Positions 44,920 through 56,039 are shown, numbered from the stretch's first letter. The stretch: DNA of 64,000 nt from Isoetes taiwanensis (GCA_021234155.1 JAJEKV010000283.1:312001-376000); one strand, 5' to 3'. Program-made: numbers and translations. The notes: generated by a model from the letters alone, not told the origin.

Positions 44920-45740
44920 TTCTTCTAAGGAAAAATATATGGGGTCCAATTTCTCTACACATATGGGGACTTGACATTCATTCTTTGAAGGAAAAAATGG
45001 GGTCCAATTTCTCTACACATAGGAGGAGATCGGCTAAAGATGTCAGACATTCCATATGCTTTTATAAAATTACAGACGAGTATAGCCCTCCACCAATCAA
45101 TTTGACTTAGCACGCATTCTTCTGAGAAAAAACATAGGGTCCAATTACTCTATACATAATAGGCCATTGGCCAAAGGTTTCGAACGCTCAATGTGCTTAT
45201 ACAAAAATGTAGATGAGTATGTCCCACCACCAATCAGTTTAAAGGACTTGGCACTCAATTCTTTTAAGACAAACATGGGGTCCAATCTCTGTATACATAA
45301 AGGGCCATCAGCCAAAGATTCCAAACACTCACATGTGCTTATACAAAAAATCCAAACACTCAATTTAAAGGACTTAGCATTCATTCTTCTAAGAAAAGCA
45401 TGGGTTCCAATTTCTTTATACATAAGGTGCTATTGACCAAAGATCCCAAACACTTCATGTGCTCATACAAAAATGCAGACAAACATGGCCCTCCACCAAT
45501 CAATTAAAAGGCCTTAACACTCATTCTTCTCTCCACCAATCAATTAAAAGGCCTTAACACTCATTCTTCTGGAAAAAAGCACGGAGTCCAATTTCTCTAT
45601 ACATAAAGGGCCATCAACCAAAGGCCCGAAACACTCCATGTGCTTATACCGGCTTATACAAAAAATGTAGACATGTATGGCCCCCAACCAATCAATCTAG
45701 AGGAAACATGGGTCCAATATCTCTATACATAAGGGGCCAG
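44920..45740. repeat. Tandem array of a 120-145 bp unit, 3' of LRR gene 2
   Basis: Same unit as 19436-20165: ATGGGGTCCAATTTCTCTA near 44938, 44995, 45136, 45275 and 45588, with GGCCATTGGCCAAAG and TATGTGCTTATACAAAAA words. A 52-bp block (CTCCACCAATCAATTAAAAG onward) is repeated back to back at about 45491 and 45531. It marks the downstream flank of LRR unit 2. Confidence 0.88.
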
Positions 45741-46356
45741 GACTTAGCACTCATTTTTAAATTCAGGGTCAATGTGATATAAAAAGGCAGAAATTATGAC
45801 AAGATGTGCTTATTTGTCACAGCTGCAAATTCCTTTAGTGAATGGGTAAGAAAAAATAATTAACGTTTAGATGAATGATTTCCATTCAACATGGATGGCA
45901 ACTCCTTTGCCTTTCAAAAACATGGAGCTACCACCATTCGATTTTAAGGCTTGCTTCTTCTTCTTCTTTTCTGATCTTATTAATTTTTTCAAATAACAAC
46001 ATGGGAATTGACCATTTGTTATCATGATTCAAGTATGAGACTTCCATTGTGAGTCTATCTTGGCCTCTTAGTAAAAAAAACATACTCAATTGTGAGGCTT
46101 CCATTGTAAGTCGCCTTGGCTTTCACACTTCAGATACTAAATTCACAACCTTTATACATAGGCCTCCAACTTAGATTTTGCATCAACCAGCAAAAATGCC
46201 GCTCCTTATTTATATTTATAGGATTGAAAAAGAAAAAACCTCTAATCTGCAAAATGTAACATTATTTTTACAAAATTTCGACCTGAAATTCTGGGACATC
46301 TAAATTCCGGAGAGGAAGCCAAGCCCATTATTTCGACCCTTGTAACATGGAAGATT
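45741..46356. other. 3' flank of LRR gene 2, paralogous to that of gene 1
   Basis: Matches 20166-21520 apart from the small insertion in unit 1. Shared landmarks are ATGACAAGATGTGCTT (45797 and 20183), ATGGAGCTACCACCATTC, the GTGAGGCTTCCATTGT words, and GATTTTGCATCAACCAGC. It presumably includes the 3' untranslated region of the LRR gene. Confidence 0.7.
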
Positions 46357-47225
46357 CTAATTTCGCAGCCTTCTTTTGGCTTTACAACAAATATATAAAG
46401 TAGGAAAGAACCCAATAAAGAAGCCAATGATAGAGGCAGGTATTGATACATTATCAAGAAATGATTCGCCACTTAGAGCTGCAACAAAAGGTTGATCAGG
46501 AGATGGTGCCTTGCATGGTTTAAGAGGAGGGCAGCCACAAAGGTCTGGATTATGAAGGAACGAGGTCTTATCATACTTAGTGCAGCAAAAATTTGGCACC
46601 TCTCCCTCCAGCTGATTCTGAGATAAGTTGAAAATTGATAGTCCAAGAGGGCAAAAGAGAGGAGGAACTGAGCCTGTAAGTTGATTATTCGATAGGTCCA
46701 AGCTTTCTAGAACAGATATCTTGGCTAGTCCTTCTGGAACTAGTCCATCAAATTTATTGAAAGAAAGATTCAAGTATCTGAGATTTAGACTTGCAAGAGC
46801 ACTTGGAATGGGTCCACTGAAATTATTTAACGAGATGTCCAATAGAGTAAGGTTAACATAAGCATTTGTGTAACTCTGGTAGGTCCTTTTGACTCCCTTG
46901 GTACGTATTCTAAACTGCAAAACTAGAACGAATATAATGGAAAAAGGGGTATTACCTGGAATTTCAAATTGTGGGGAAACCAAAAAATCATCCAAAGCAT
47001 TGTTTCGGAAGCCTTGAAGGTTAGTGATATTTGGGAAAGGGGAAGAGAAGCTGTTGTTGAAGATGACTAGCACCTGAGAATAGACACATTAGCAATTCCC
47101 CTGTCATTCCATTGCTTGATGCATCTAAAAGTGCTAAACCTGGCAGCAGGCAGAAGTATTGTATATCTCCTGCAAGTCTGTTATTGCTCACATCAATATA
47201 AGATTCCATTGAAGAGTTGTGAATT
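46357..47225 (-). pseudogene. LRR receptor-like protein gene 2, 3' part (split by CACTA-2)
   Basis: Minus-strand frame 47073-46357 (238 aa) is the C-terminal part of an LRR receptor-like protein. It has an island-like region ending TKGVKRTYQSYTN, then four clean LRRs (LTLLDISLNNFSGPIPSAL, LRYLNLSFNKFDGLVP, LESLDLSNNQLTGSVP, LSIFNLSQNQLEGEVP). A cysteine-rich cap follows (CCTKYDKTSF...NPDLCGCPP), then an acidic/Pro spacer, one membrane helix (SIIGFFIGFF) and the tail CCKAKRRLRN. There is no kinase domain. Piece 47209-47021 carries the preceding LRRs in another frame. The coding sequence stops at 47225, where CACTA-2 begins, and resumes at 56779. Confidence 0.9.
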
Positions 47226-48240
47226 CACACTGACCCCAATTTTTGGTCCACAGTTGTTTTTTAGTTGTACGGAAGTGTTGTTTTATGCCAAAAACAACAC
47301 CAAAATGGCCCCAAAAGTCCACGTGGCCAGTTTATCCGGATTTGCACAAAGAGACAGTGGTCTCTTGGCAGAAAAATCCACGCGTAGAAAAAATTGACAT
47401 GGTTTTTGTGAATTTTTGTCAACGTGTACTTTTTTCCTTCACTGTTGTTTTTTGGCGGAACCATACGTTGTTTATCTTTAAAATAGCACGTGTAGGTTTT
47501 AATTTTACTACACCTGAAAAACTAAATTACAACAGTAGAAATAAAACACTACAAAGAAAAAAAACACATAGGAAATAGAAAATTGATGTTTTCAAGTGTT
47601 CTTTTTCGCGATGTGGACATGTTGTTTCAAGTGTTGTTTTTGCAAAATTAAAAAAAAATCACGTATGGCCTTTTTTTAATTTACAAAACCCTACATGTGT
47701 TATTGAAATCTAGCTATAGTTTTCCTAAAATAAGGACATACGAAAAAATAAAATTATTACACGTAGAAAAAATATGTGTTTCTAATGTGGTTGTTTAACT
47801 AATGAGATATTAACACGTGGCATATATTTAAAAAAAAAAAAAACATTATTCTTGCTAATCAAATATGGACACGTGGCATACTTTTGAAATAAAAAAAGCA
47901 TTATTATCACATGTAGGAAAAACAAAGTATTGTTTTTAATATGTCTTCTAACAAATCAAATGTTGACACGTCGCAGACATTAAAAAAAAAATTCCTATAG
48001 ACCACAATTTAAAAGCTAATATATTATGAACTTTATATTGCTCTTTTTATTTTAAAAAAGGAAAACCTTTTTGGGAATCGAACCCAAAAAAGTCCATAAG
48101 GCATAATATACAATGTTATCTAGATTCTCATTCACGCATAATAATAGATTGCAATCTAAATTTCAACGTTAGATTAAAACATTCAATGGTAAAGGTCCAA
48201 AACAATTGAATTAATGGTTAAGATTTAAAAACAATGTAGC
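47226..48240. other. Left end of CACTA-2 with ACACGTGGC / ACATGT motifs
   Basis: AT-rich. The word ACACGTGGCATA (47812, 47870) and relatives (ACACGTCGC, CACATGTAGG, GACATGTTG) recur every 50-90 bp. The right end (56040-56640) is likewise full of GACATGT. This gives both ends palindromic CACGTG/ACATGT motifs, plausible subterminal transposase sites. Confidence 0.5.
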
Positions 48241-49239
48241 ACAATTGACTGTGCTAATCGGCTTTGATCAAACCTCTTGGTTCAAGCACGCAATGCTATG
48301 TCCCCGGGCTTCAGGAGAGGCAACACCATTACCATTCACCACAGCTTTTTCAGATTTTTCAGGTATGGTTGCAAGCTCTTTAAATTCTTCGGTAGTGGAA
48401 GAGAAGCAAACGCGACTCTCGCTTCATCCGTGATATGCATACTCCGGTTCTAGGATTTGCTCTCAGGTTGAATTAGCTAGCTCTAGGGTTAATAGTGCTC
48501 AGCCGTAAAACAAGCAGAAGGCAAGGACAAGCTTCTTTGGATTTAGGCGGGCAAGCTTCTCGTGCCTTTAAACAGACAAGCTTCTTTGCCTTTAGACAGA
48601 CAAGCTTTAGATGTATCTGTAGCTGCAGTTGTTGAGGAGAAGCTTGTGGTTGATCTGAAAGAAAAATAAAAGGGAAAATGAGTCCCGGCTGTGTTTGATC
48701 CGAAAGAAAAACAAAGGGAAACGAAAAGGAAGAATCGAGGAATGAAAATGAGTAAATATACCATTGCGATGGGAACTTGCATGAGTCGATCGCAAGAGTT
48801 CTTTCTTGACCGATCGACTATTGTGAATGCATTTGCCTTAGCCACTTCAAAACCTTAAATCCGACATGATAATAAAACAATTTCCATTGTTATTGATCTG
48901 AAATGAAGAAAAACCGGGAATAACCCGAGAAATAGATCACCCGTGGTCTTTTGGATCCGAAAAAATGGCAGCGAAGTATAAAAATTGCGGCAAAGATCGG
49001 TGTAGAATCCGATCTCTCTCTGTATTCAATAACGACAGGAGGCAGACCCAAAAAAGGCGTGCTTTAGCTGTGGAGTGGGATTTATCCCAGACACAAAAAC
49101 CGTTGTTTTTACCACCTATCTGTGGCTCCTTCCCTGTCGCTGCAAGCCATAACCCCAAGAAGCGAAGCGGCTACCGCCTGTCGCTACAAGCCATAACCCA
49201 AAGATCGGAAAACGACCAATGGAGAGAAAGGAAAGATAC
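48241..49239. other. CACTA-2 interior, possible captured sequence
   Basis: GC content is higher than at the ends. Frames at 48245-48433 (plus), 48845-48543 (minus, 100 aa) and 48965-49306 (plus, 113 aa, containing NCGKDRCRIRSLSVFNN) have no recognised domain. A word ACAAGCTTCTT(T/G)G is repeated at 48517, 48548 and 48588. It could be a captured host fragment, but nothing proves this. Confidence 0.3.
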
Positions 49240-49400
49240 AGGGGCACATTGCCATAGCCAAGGAGCTCGCCATCGCCATAGCATAGGAGCTCCGCAGACG
49301 CCATAGCCAATGCATGGAGCATCGCCATAGCCAATGCAAAGCGGGAGCATTGCCATAGCCAAGGACCTCCACCATCGCCATGGCCAAGGGAGGGAAACGA
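49240..49400. repeat. GCCATAGCCAA minisatellite
   Basis: Imperfect repeats of CATCGCCATAGCCAA(T/G)G with GGAGC linkers, period about 24 bp and about seven copies, inside CACTA-2. Long minus-strand frames here (MAMAML..., YGDGELLGYGN) are translations of the repeat. Confidence 0.75.
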
Positions 49401-49647
49401 AAAAACACAAGGAACCTCAGGCGGGCCAATGAGGGTAGAGGACCCGGATCAGCATCTTGGCCGTTGATCGCGTCATCAATCGCAGCCGTCGTTTTTAAGG
49501 GCCAATAACATAATAGGACGGGATCAAGATCTCCACCATGCATCTTGATTAATGAAATATTTTTAATGGTTTAATTCATATCTTATTTTTTATAATTCAA
49601 ATGTTGTGCCCCTAGGATTCACCATGCTACCTGGTTGGCTCCAACAT

Positions 49648-49925
49648 GCCCCCTCTACTGTAATATCCGGCCTGAGCAGCTACTGTATTATCCGGCCCCC
49701 TCCATTGAACTAATCCGCCCCCCCTTTGAACCTATCTGACCCCCCAACTTCATCGCCTGGATAAGACAAACTGTAATAGATTTTTGGTATTTTTTACTTG
49801 CACTAAATCGGGCAAAGAAAGGGGGGGCGGAGCATTTCGAGGGGGGTGTGTGGGGACATCTACTTCAATCGCTGCACAGGCCGGATACTACAGTAGAGGG
49901 GGGGCGGATTATTCAAACTAGCCCA
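49648..49925. mobile_element. Putative small inverted-repeat element in CACTA-2
   Basis: The left end CTCTACTGTAATATCCGG (about 49653) is matched in inverted orientation on the right (CCGGATACTACAGTAGAG, about 49882-49899). A second inverted pair, TTGAACTAATCCGCCCCCC (near 49706) and GGGGGGGCGGATTATTCAA (near 49900-49918), lies next to it. The element of about 270 bp interrupts the start of the 19-bp word array: GGCTCCAACATGCC occurs at 49630, and the array resumes near 49930. Exact ends and target duplication are unclear. Confidence 0.55.
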
Positions 49926-50835
49926 TGTCACGCGGGCTCAAACATGCCACCTAGGCTCCAACATGCCAAGGTGGCTCAAACCTGCCACGTGGGCTCCAAC
50001 ATGCTAAGGTGGTTGAAACATGGTGCTCAAACATGCCATGCGTGGAGTGCCTAGGTGGCGTGCTTGAGCCTAGGTGGCATGCTTGAGCCACTAGATGGCA
50101 TGTTGGAACCACCTTGGCATTTTTGAGCCTAGGTGGCATGTTTGAGCCACCTTGGCATGTTGGAGCCTAGATGGCACGTTGGAGCCCAAGGTGGCTGAAC
50201 CCGCCTTGACATGTTGGAGCCTAGGTGAGCCTGTGTGGCATATTTGAGCCACCTTGGCATGTTCGAGCCTAGGTGGCATGTTAGAGCCACCTTGGCATGT
50301 TGGAGCCCACGTGGCATGTTTGAGCCACCTTGGCATGTTGGAGCCTACGTGGCATGTTTGAGCCACCTTGGCATGTTGGAGCCCACGTGGCATGTTGGAG
50401 CCACCTTGGCATGTTTGAGCCACCTTGGCATGTTGGGGCCTAGGTGGCATGTTGGAGCCTAGGTGGCATGTTTGAGCCTAGGTGGCATGTTGGAGCCCAC
50501 GTGGCATGTTTGAGCCACCTTGGCATGTTGGGGCCTCGATGGCATGTTTGAGCCACCTTGACATGTTTGAGCCTAGGTGGCATGTTGGAGCCACATTGGC
50601 ATGTTATTGGAGCCCTAGGTGGCATGTTGTAGCCCATGTGGCATGTTTGAGCCACCTTGGCATGTGATGCCACCTAGGCTCCAACATGCCAAGGTGATGC
50701 CACCAGGCGCGAACATGCCACCTAGGCGCGAACATGCCACCTAGGCTCTAACATGCCAAGGTGGCTCCAACATGCCACCTATGCTCCAACATGCCAAGGT
50801 GGCTCAAAATGCCAAGGTGGCTTAAACATGCCATG
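49926..50835. repeat. Left array of a 19-bp three-variant word in CACTA-2
   Basis: Roughly 40-45 units of the form GAGCC-NNNN-TGGCATGTTK. The 4-base slot is mostly TAGG, CACG or ACCT, giving CCTAGGTGG, CCCACGTGG or CCACCTTGG. Units are on the reverse strand in 49930-50030, on the forward strand in 50040-50665, and reversed again at 50670-50830. Long frames on both strands (MPPRLQHAKVAQTCH-type) are artefacts of the 19-bp period. Strictly regular clustered words near a transposon interior suggest protein-binding sites. Confidence 0.88.
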
Positions 50836-50879
50836 TGGGCATGATGATAGGACTTCATGCAAGAAATATGATAACCTTT

Positions 50880-51620
50880 GGAACTTTTGGTAGAGGCATT
50901 TTGTCGTTCGGGCGTTACAAAGGCCAGAGAAATAGAGATTCGACTTAGCCATGCCATCCAAAAGCGGCGAAATTACCCTAGGGACCAAGTTAAATGGTCA
51001 TTTTTGCAACGAAAAAAAATATGAACCCTCTACATGGCGAAGATTATGCGCAGACCACCTCTTAGACCCCATTGACTACTTAACATGTTGGACATGAGCT
51101 ACTTTGGCGCTTCTTGGAAAGGGGTAGTCTTCTACCCACGAAACTTGGTCTCCGGGGTAATGTCAACGTTTTGAGCCCATTGGCAGAGTCGGTTCCACGA
51201 TTAGGAGTGGGAAAGTTGCCCATCCGCGGGCCAAGGTTCTTTGGGAGAGGACCTTTGGGGCTTAACCGCCTCAGGAAGGTTTTAAAGGCACATCTTATGG
51301 CATCAACACCCTCCCTCTACGTGATGACATTGTGCAAGATTTTGGTCGAATCGACTAGGATATAGCCTCAAAGCGTAAACCCCGTGGTGTTGCTAGGTTA
51401 TTGAAGGGTTTACGTTATGGGGGTCGAGTCTTAGTCGGTTGCACTTGGGACATGGTTGAGAAGCCGCAATTGAAAACATGAAGCAATAGGAACCGATAGA
51501 ATGGGGTTTGGAGTTATCCTCCTCCCCAAAGGTGGCAATTAGAAGTCAAGAGCCTTTTGCAAATTAGCAAAACTGTTTGGGATCATTCGGGATGGCCAAT
51601 AGATCCAAACTCTGTTATTT
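50880..51620 (-). repeat. Inverted, diverged copy of the CACTA-1 1.13 kb unit
   Basis: Read on the minus strand this matches the array at 7153-14590. Its words on plus are ACTTGGTCTCCGGGGTAATG (reverse complement of the ATTGCCCTAGGGACCAAGT word), GAATGGGGTTTGGAG followed by TTAGAAGTCAAGAGCC, and CATAACGTAAACCC-like sequence near 51405. At its start CCCTAGGGACCAAGTT (50980) gives the second arm of the internal inverted pair. It is the only copy in this orientation. Confidence 0.75.
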
Positions 51621-51675
51621 CGATTGCCATGGCTCAAGATATGTGGTTAGCAAAGGCTCACCTAGCTATCCAAGA

Positions 51676-52190
51676 AAACGACCCTTTTCAGTGAAGGGGA
51701 GTCTGGAAAAGCATGCTTCGCATGGGGATTCGACCCCATCTCCGGGCATGGTCCCCGAGCATACAGAGAACTCCATGCAAAGTTTGGATGTGTGAGTCTC
51801 AAAGTCTTTGCCTTTCGAGATGTAAACCCTAGCAAACCCTAGGGTTTGATAGGGTTTACATTCAGGGGATGTCTGGCGATGACCCGGGGCCCAGGATCGG
51901 ACGTGGAATACCCGTCTTTGGATTACCCTCATGGCGGGAGATGAGCCAAATTTCCGGCAAAGCGGACATACCTTTCGGAGACTCCTTCACAAGCCCTTTT
52001 CGGTGAAGGGGAGTTGGAAAGCTTTGCGCAAGGGGATTTGACCCCATCTCCGGGCATGGTCCCCAGAGCATACACAGAGAACTCCATGCAAAGTTTCGGA
52101 TGTGTTAGTCTCCGTCTTGACGCTCGAGATGTAAACCCTACCAAACCCTAGGGTTTGGTAGGATTTACATTCTGGGGATGCTCCTCTGAT
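51676..52190. repeat. Direct repeat of about 200 bp, two copies
   Basis: A block from CCCTTTTCAGTGAAGGGGAG (51683) to AACCCTAGGGTTTGATAGGG (51850) recurs at 51997-52165, a spacing of about 314 bp. It includes GACCCCATCTCCGGGCATGG and the near-palindrome AAACCCTAGGGTTT. No gene is supported. A third partial piece (TACCTTTCGGAGACTCC) recurs at 54260. Confidence 0.8.
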
Positions 52191-52200
52191 CAAGAGGGCC

Positions 52201-54255
52201 GTGGAACTTGTCCCCTAGGGTAATTTCGGCGGTTCCAGATGACATGGAGAGGTCGGATCGCCAATCCGGGGCCTCCTCCATGCCCCAAAATCAAAAACGT
52301 GGTCTAAACCCTGTCAGGGCCAACGGTGGCCATCCCAATCAAAAATCGAGGGTCTAAAGCTCGCCCGAAAATACCGGGGATTTTCCTGTACACTCGCGGC
52401 CACTTGGCAAGCCAGCTGGCTGAAAATCAGGATTTTTCCCCGCCCCATGCATTAATTATGAATTTCCGGAGCATAAACACAAAAAACAACACAGATAAAA
52501 ATCCGGGTCTCGAAAAAAGGTGAAATCTTGGCAGGATATGCAACATGACGCCGCATGCACACGCAAGAGAAAATGCACCGACAATAGAAGCACAAGCAGA
52601 GGCATGAGACGAGCCAGGAGCCAACCCCCTTTCGAGGAGCCACCGGTCGGAACGCCCCACTCGAAAGCGGTGGAGCTAGCTTTTCTTCTCCGTGGTCACA
52701 TGTATACCACCTAGCAGTCCTAGTGCTCCTATTGTCACTTCAATCTTCTACCAGGGCCTCAGGGTGAACCCCAAGTATCTTGTTCTTGCAGGCTAATCCA
52801 AGCTGGGGGCTGAGGACGGGCTGGACCCCCACTCCGGAACCGAGAACTGGCTCCGCCAATGGACCCGGAACATCCCCATTACCTAGGGGACCAAGTTTCG
52901 TGGGCAGAAGACCACCCCCTCTCCAAGAAACGCCAAAGTAGGTCGTTTACTACACACTTGTAGTCAATTGGCATGGAGGTGGATGCTGAATACCTCCTAG
53001 TGAGGGGTAAGTGATTGATCCCCTGGGGAAACTCGCCGTGGAACTTGTCCCCTAGGGTAATTTGGTCGTTCCAGACGACGTGGCGAGGTCGGATCGCCAA
53101 TCCGGGGCCTCCTCCATGCCCCAAAATCGAAAACGTGGTCTAAACCCTGTCAAGGCCAACGGTGGCCATCCCAATAAAAAATCGAGGGTCTAAAACTCAT
53201 CCGGAAATACCGGGGATTTTCCTATACTCTCGGGGCCACTTGGCAAGCCAGCTGGCTGAAAACCAGGATTTTTCCCTGCCCCATGCATTAATTATGAATT
53301 TCTGGAGCATAAACACAAAGAAAAGCACAGATAAAAATTCGGGTCTCGAAAAAAGGTGAAATCTTGGCAGGATGTGCAGCATGACGCTGCACACGCAAGA
53401 GAAAATGCACCGGCAATAGAAGCACAAGCAGAGGCATGAGACGAGCTTTCGAGCCAACCCCTTTAGGAGACCACCGGGTCGGAACGCCCTACTAGGTAGT
53501 GGAGCTAGCTTTTTTCTTCTCCGTGGTCACATGTATACCACCTAGCAGTCCTAGTCTTTGCTATTCTCACTTCAATCTTCTACCGGGGCCTCGGGGTGAA
53601 CCCCAAGTATCTTGTTCTCGCAGGCTAGTCCAAGCCGGGGCCGAGGACCGGGCCGGACCCCCCACTTCGAACCGAGAAGAACTGGCTCGCCAATGGACCC
53701 CGGAACATCCCCATTACCTAGGGGACCAAGTTTAGGTGGGCGGGAAGACCACCCCCCTCTCCAAAAAGCGCCAAAGTAGGTCGTTTTACTACACACTTGT
53801 AGTCAATTGGCATGGAGGTGGATCTTTGAATACCTCCTAGTGAGGGGTAAGTGATTGATCCCTTGGGAAAACTTCGCCCGTGGAACTTGTCTCCTAGGGT
53901 AATTTTGCCGTTCGACGACACGCGGGCGAGGTCGGATCGCCAATCCGGGGCCTCCTCCATGCCCCAAAATTGAAAACGTGGTCTAAACCTTGTCGGGGCC
54001 AGCGGCGCCATCCCAATAAAAATCGAGGGTCTAAAACTCATCCAGGAAATACCGGGATTTTCCTATACTCTCGGGGCCACTTGGCAAGCCAGCTGGCTGA
54101 AAACCAGGATTTTTCCCTGCCCCATGCATTAGTTATGAATTTTCGGAGCATAAACACAAAGAAAAGCACAGATAAAAATCCGGGTCTCGAAAAAAGGTGA
54201 AATCTTGGCAGGATGTGCAGCATGACGCTGCATACGCAAGAGAAAATGCACCAGC
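52201..54255 (+). repeat. Tandem units of 0.84 kb related to the CACTA-1 unit (2.4 copies)
   Basis: The marker GTGGAACTTGTC is at 52201, 53038 and 53880, giving units of 837 and 842 bp plus a partial third. Shared words with the 1.13 kb unit include CCTAGGGTAATTT, GGCGAGGTCGGATCGCCA, TGCATTAATTATGAATTTC, CACTTGTAGTCAATTGGC and CCTAGGGGACCAAGTTT. The two repeat families are therefore homologous but diverged and of different length. Frames inside are not conserved in phase; no protein is called. Confidence 0.88.
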
Positions 54256-54477
54256 ATATCTACCTTTCGGAGACTCCCCTTCACAAGAAAGGGGCCATCG
54301 TCGAGGTGCCTGCCCGGTGTTTGCAGCACATCCAAGGTCCATGTCACCATCATCTAGCCATGTCACCTAAAATTTGCCAACATCACCCAATGAAAAGACC
54401 AAAGATGGACATCTTTGGTTTTTTGGCCTAGTCAAAACTTGACCTTGCTTACTTGGCATGCCATGTCACCACTTGGG
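54256..54477. other. Spacer between tandem units and right word array
   Basis: 220 bp with no gene. It repeats CATGTCACC three times (54342, 54360, 54463) and leads into the 19-bp words. Confidence 0.4.
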
Positions 54478-56009
54478 GTGCCTAGGTGGCATGCTTGAGA
54501 CTAGGTGGCATGCCTGAGCCACCTTGGCATGTTGGAGCCTGCATGGCATGTTGGAGCCACCTTGGCATGTTGGAGCCCACGTGGCATTATGGAGTCCACG
54601 TGGCATGTTTGAGCCACCTTGGCATGTTGGAGCCTAGGTGGCATGTTTGAGCCCACCTTGGCATGTTTGAGCCACTGGCATGTTTGAGCCTGGGTGGCAT
54701 GTTGGAGCCTAGATGGCATGTTTGAGCCACCTAGGAATGTTGGAGCCTAGGTGGCATGTTGGAGCCCACGTGGCATATTTGAGCCACCTTGGCAAGTTGG
54801 AGCATAGGTGGCATGTTGGAGCCGTGGCATGTTTGAGCACGTTGGAGCCCTAGGTGGCATGTTTGAGCCATTTTGTCATGTTGCAGCCTAGGTGGCATGT
54901 TTGAGCCACCTTGGCATGTTTGAGCCTAGGTGGCATGTTGGAGCCACCTTGGCATGTGGGAACCACCTTGGCATGTTTGAGCCTAGGTGGCATGTTTGAG
55001 CCACCTTGGCATGTTGGAGCCCACGTGGCATGTTTGAGCCACCTTGGCATGTTTGAGCACGTTGGAGCCTAGGTGGCATGTTTGAGCCACCTTGGCATGT
55101 TGGAGCCACCTTGGCATGTTGGAGCCTAGGTGGCATGTTGGAGACCACGTGGCATGTTTGAGCCACCTTGCCATGTTAGAGCCTAGGTGGCATGTTGGAG
55201 CCTGTGTGGCATGATTGAGCCACCTTGGCATGTTGGAGCCACGTGGCATATTTGAGCCACCTTGGCAAGTTGGAGCATAGGTGGCATGTTAGAGCCCGCG
55301 TGGCATGTTTGAGCATGTTGGAGCCTAGGTGGCATGTTGGAGCCACCTTGGCACGTGGCATGTTGGAGCCCCGCGTGGCATGTTTGAGCCTAGGTGGCGA
55401 GGTTAGAGCCACGGTGGCATGTTGGAGCCTAGGTGGCATGTTCGAGCCAACTTGGCATATTTAAGCCTAGGTGGCATGTTGTGAGCCACCTTGCCATGTT
55501 GGAGGCTAGGTGGCATAGTGGAGCCCACGTGGCATGTTTGAGCCACCTTGGCATGTTTGAGCCTAGGTGGCATGTTGGAGCCTAGGTGGCATGTTTGAGC
55601 CCACCTTGGCATGTTTGAGCCACGTGGCATGTTTGAGCCTAGGTGGCATGTTGGGAGCCTAGGTGGCATGTTTGAGCCACCTTGGCATGTTTGAGCCTAG
55701 GTGGCATGTTGGAGCCACCTTGGCATGTTGGAGCCTAAGTGAGCCTGCATGGCATGTTTGAGCCTATGTGGCATGTTTGAGCCACCTAGGAATGTTGGAG
55801 CCTAGGTGGCATGTTGGAGCCCACGTGGCATTTTTGAGCCACCTTGGCAAGTTGGAGCATAGGTGGCATGTTGGAGCCTGCGTGGCATGTTTGAGCATGT
55901 TGGAGCCTAGGTGGCATGTTTGAGCCATTTTGTCATGTTGGAGCCACCTTGGCATGTTTGAGCCTAGGTGGCATGTTAGAGCCACCTTGGCATGTTGGTG
56001 CCCACGTTA
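54478..56009 (+). repeat. Right array of the 19-bp three-variant word in CACTA-2
   Basis: About 75-80 units of GAGCC-(TAGG/CACG/ACCT)-TGGCATGTTK, nearly all in forward orientation, with occasional truncated or merged units. Together with 49926-50835 it brackets the tandem-unit block. The order of the three variants is not strictly periodic, but TAGG and ACCT units often alternate. The long minus-strand open frames are repeat artefacts. Confidence 0.9.
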
Positions 56010-56039
56010 TGCAAAAATAGGTGTTAAGTAATTGAAGTA

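Noticed and set aside
46920-46960. Intron in LRR gene 2 (CAG|GTAATA ... TTTTGCAG)
   Set aside because: Splice-like ends are only about 45 bp apart, too short for a plant intron, and the frame reads through.
49116-49543. MAMAML / YGDGELLGYGN repeat protein on the minus strand
   Set aside because: Translation of the GCCATAGCCAA minisatellite.
51720-51760. tRNA or 5S-like element (GGGGATTCGACCCC)
   Set aside because: It is a short stem only, repeated as part of the 200-bp direct repeat, with no other tRNA features.
50091-55985. Long repetitive proteins (MPPRLQHAKVAQTCH-type frames)
   Set aside because: They arise on both strands from a 19-bp repeat whose period is not a multiple of three. Frames are not conserved and have no start context.
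49926-56009. CRISPR array
   Set aside because: Units are contiguous 19-mers without unique spacers, inside a plant transposon.
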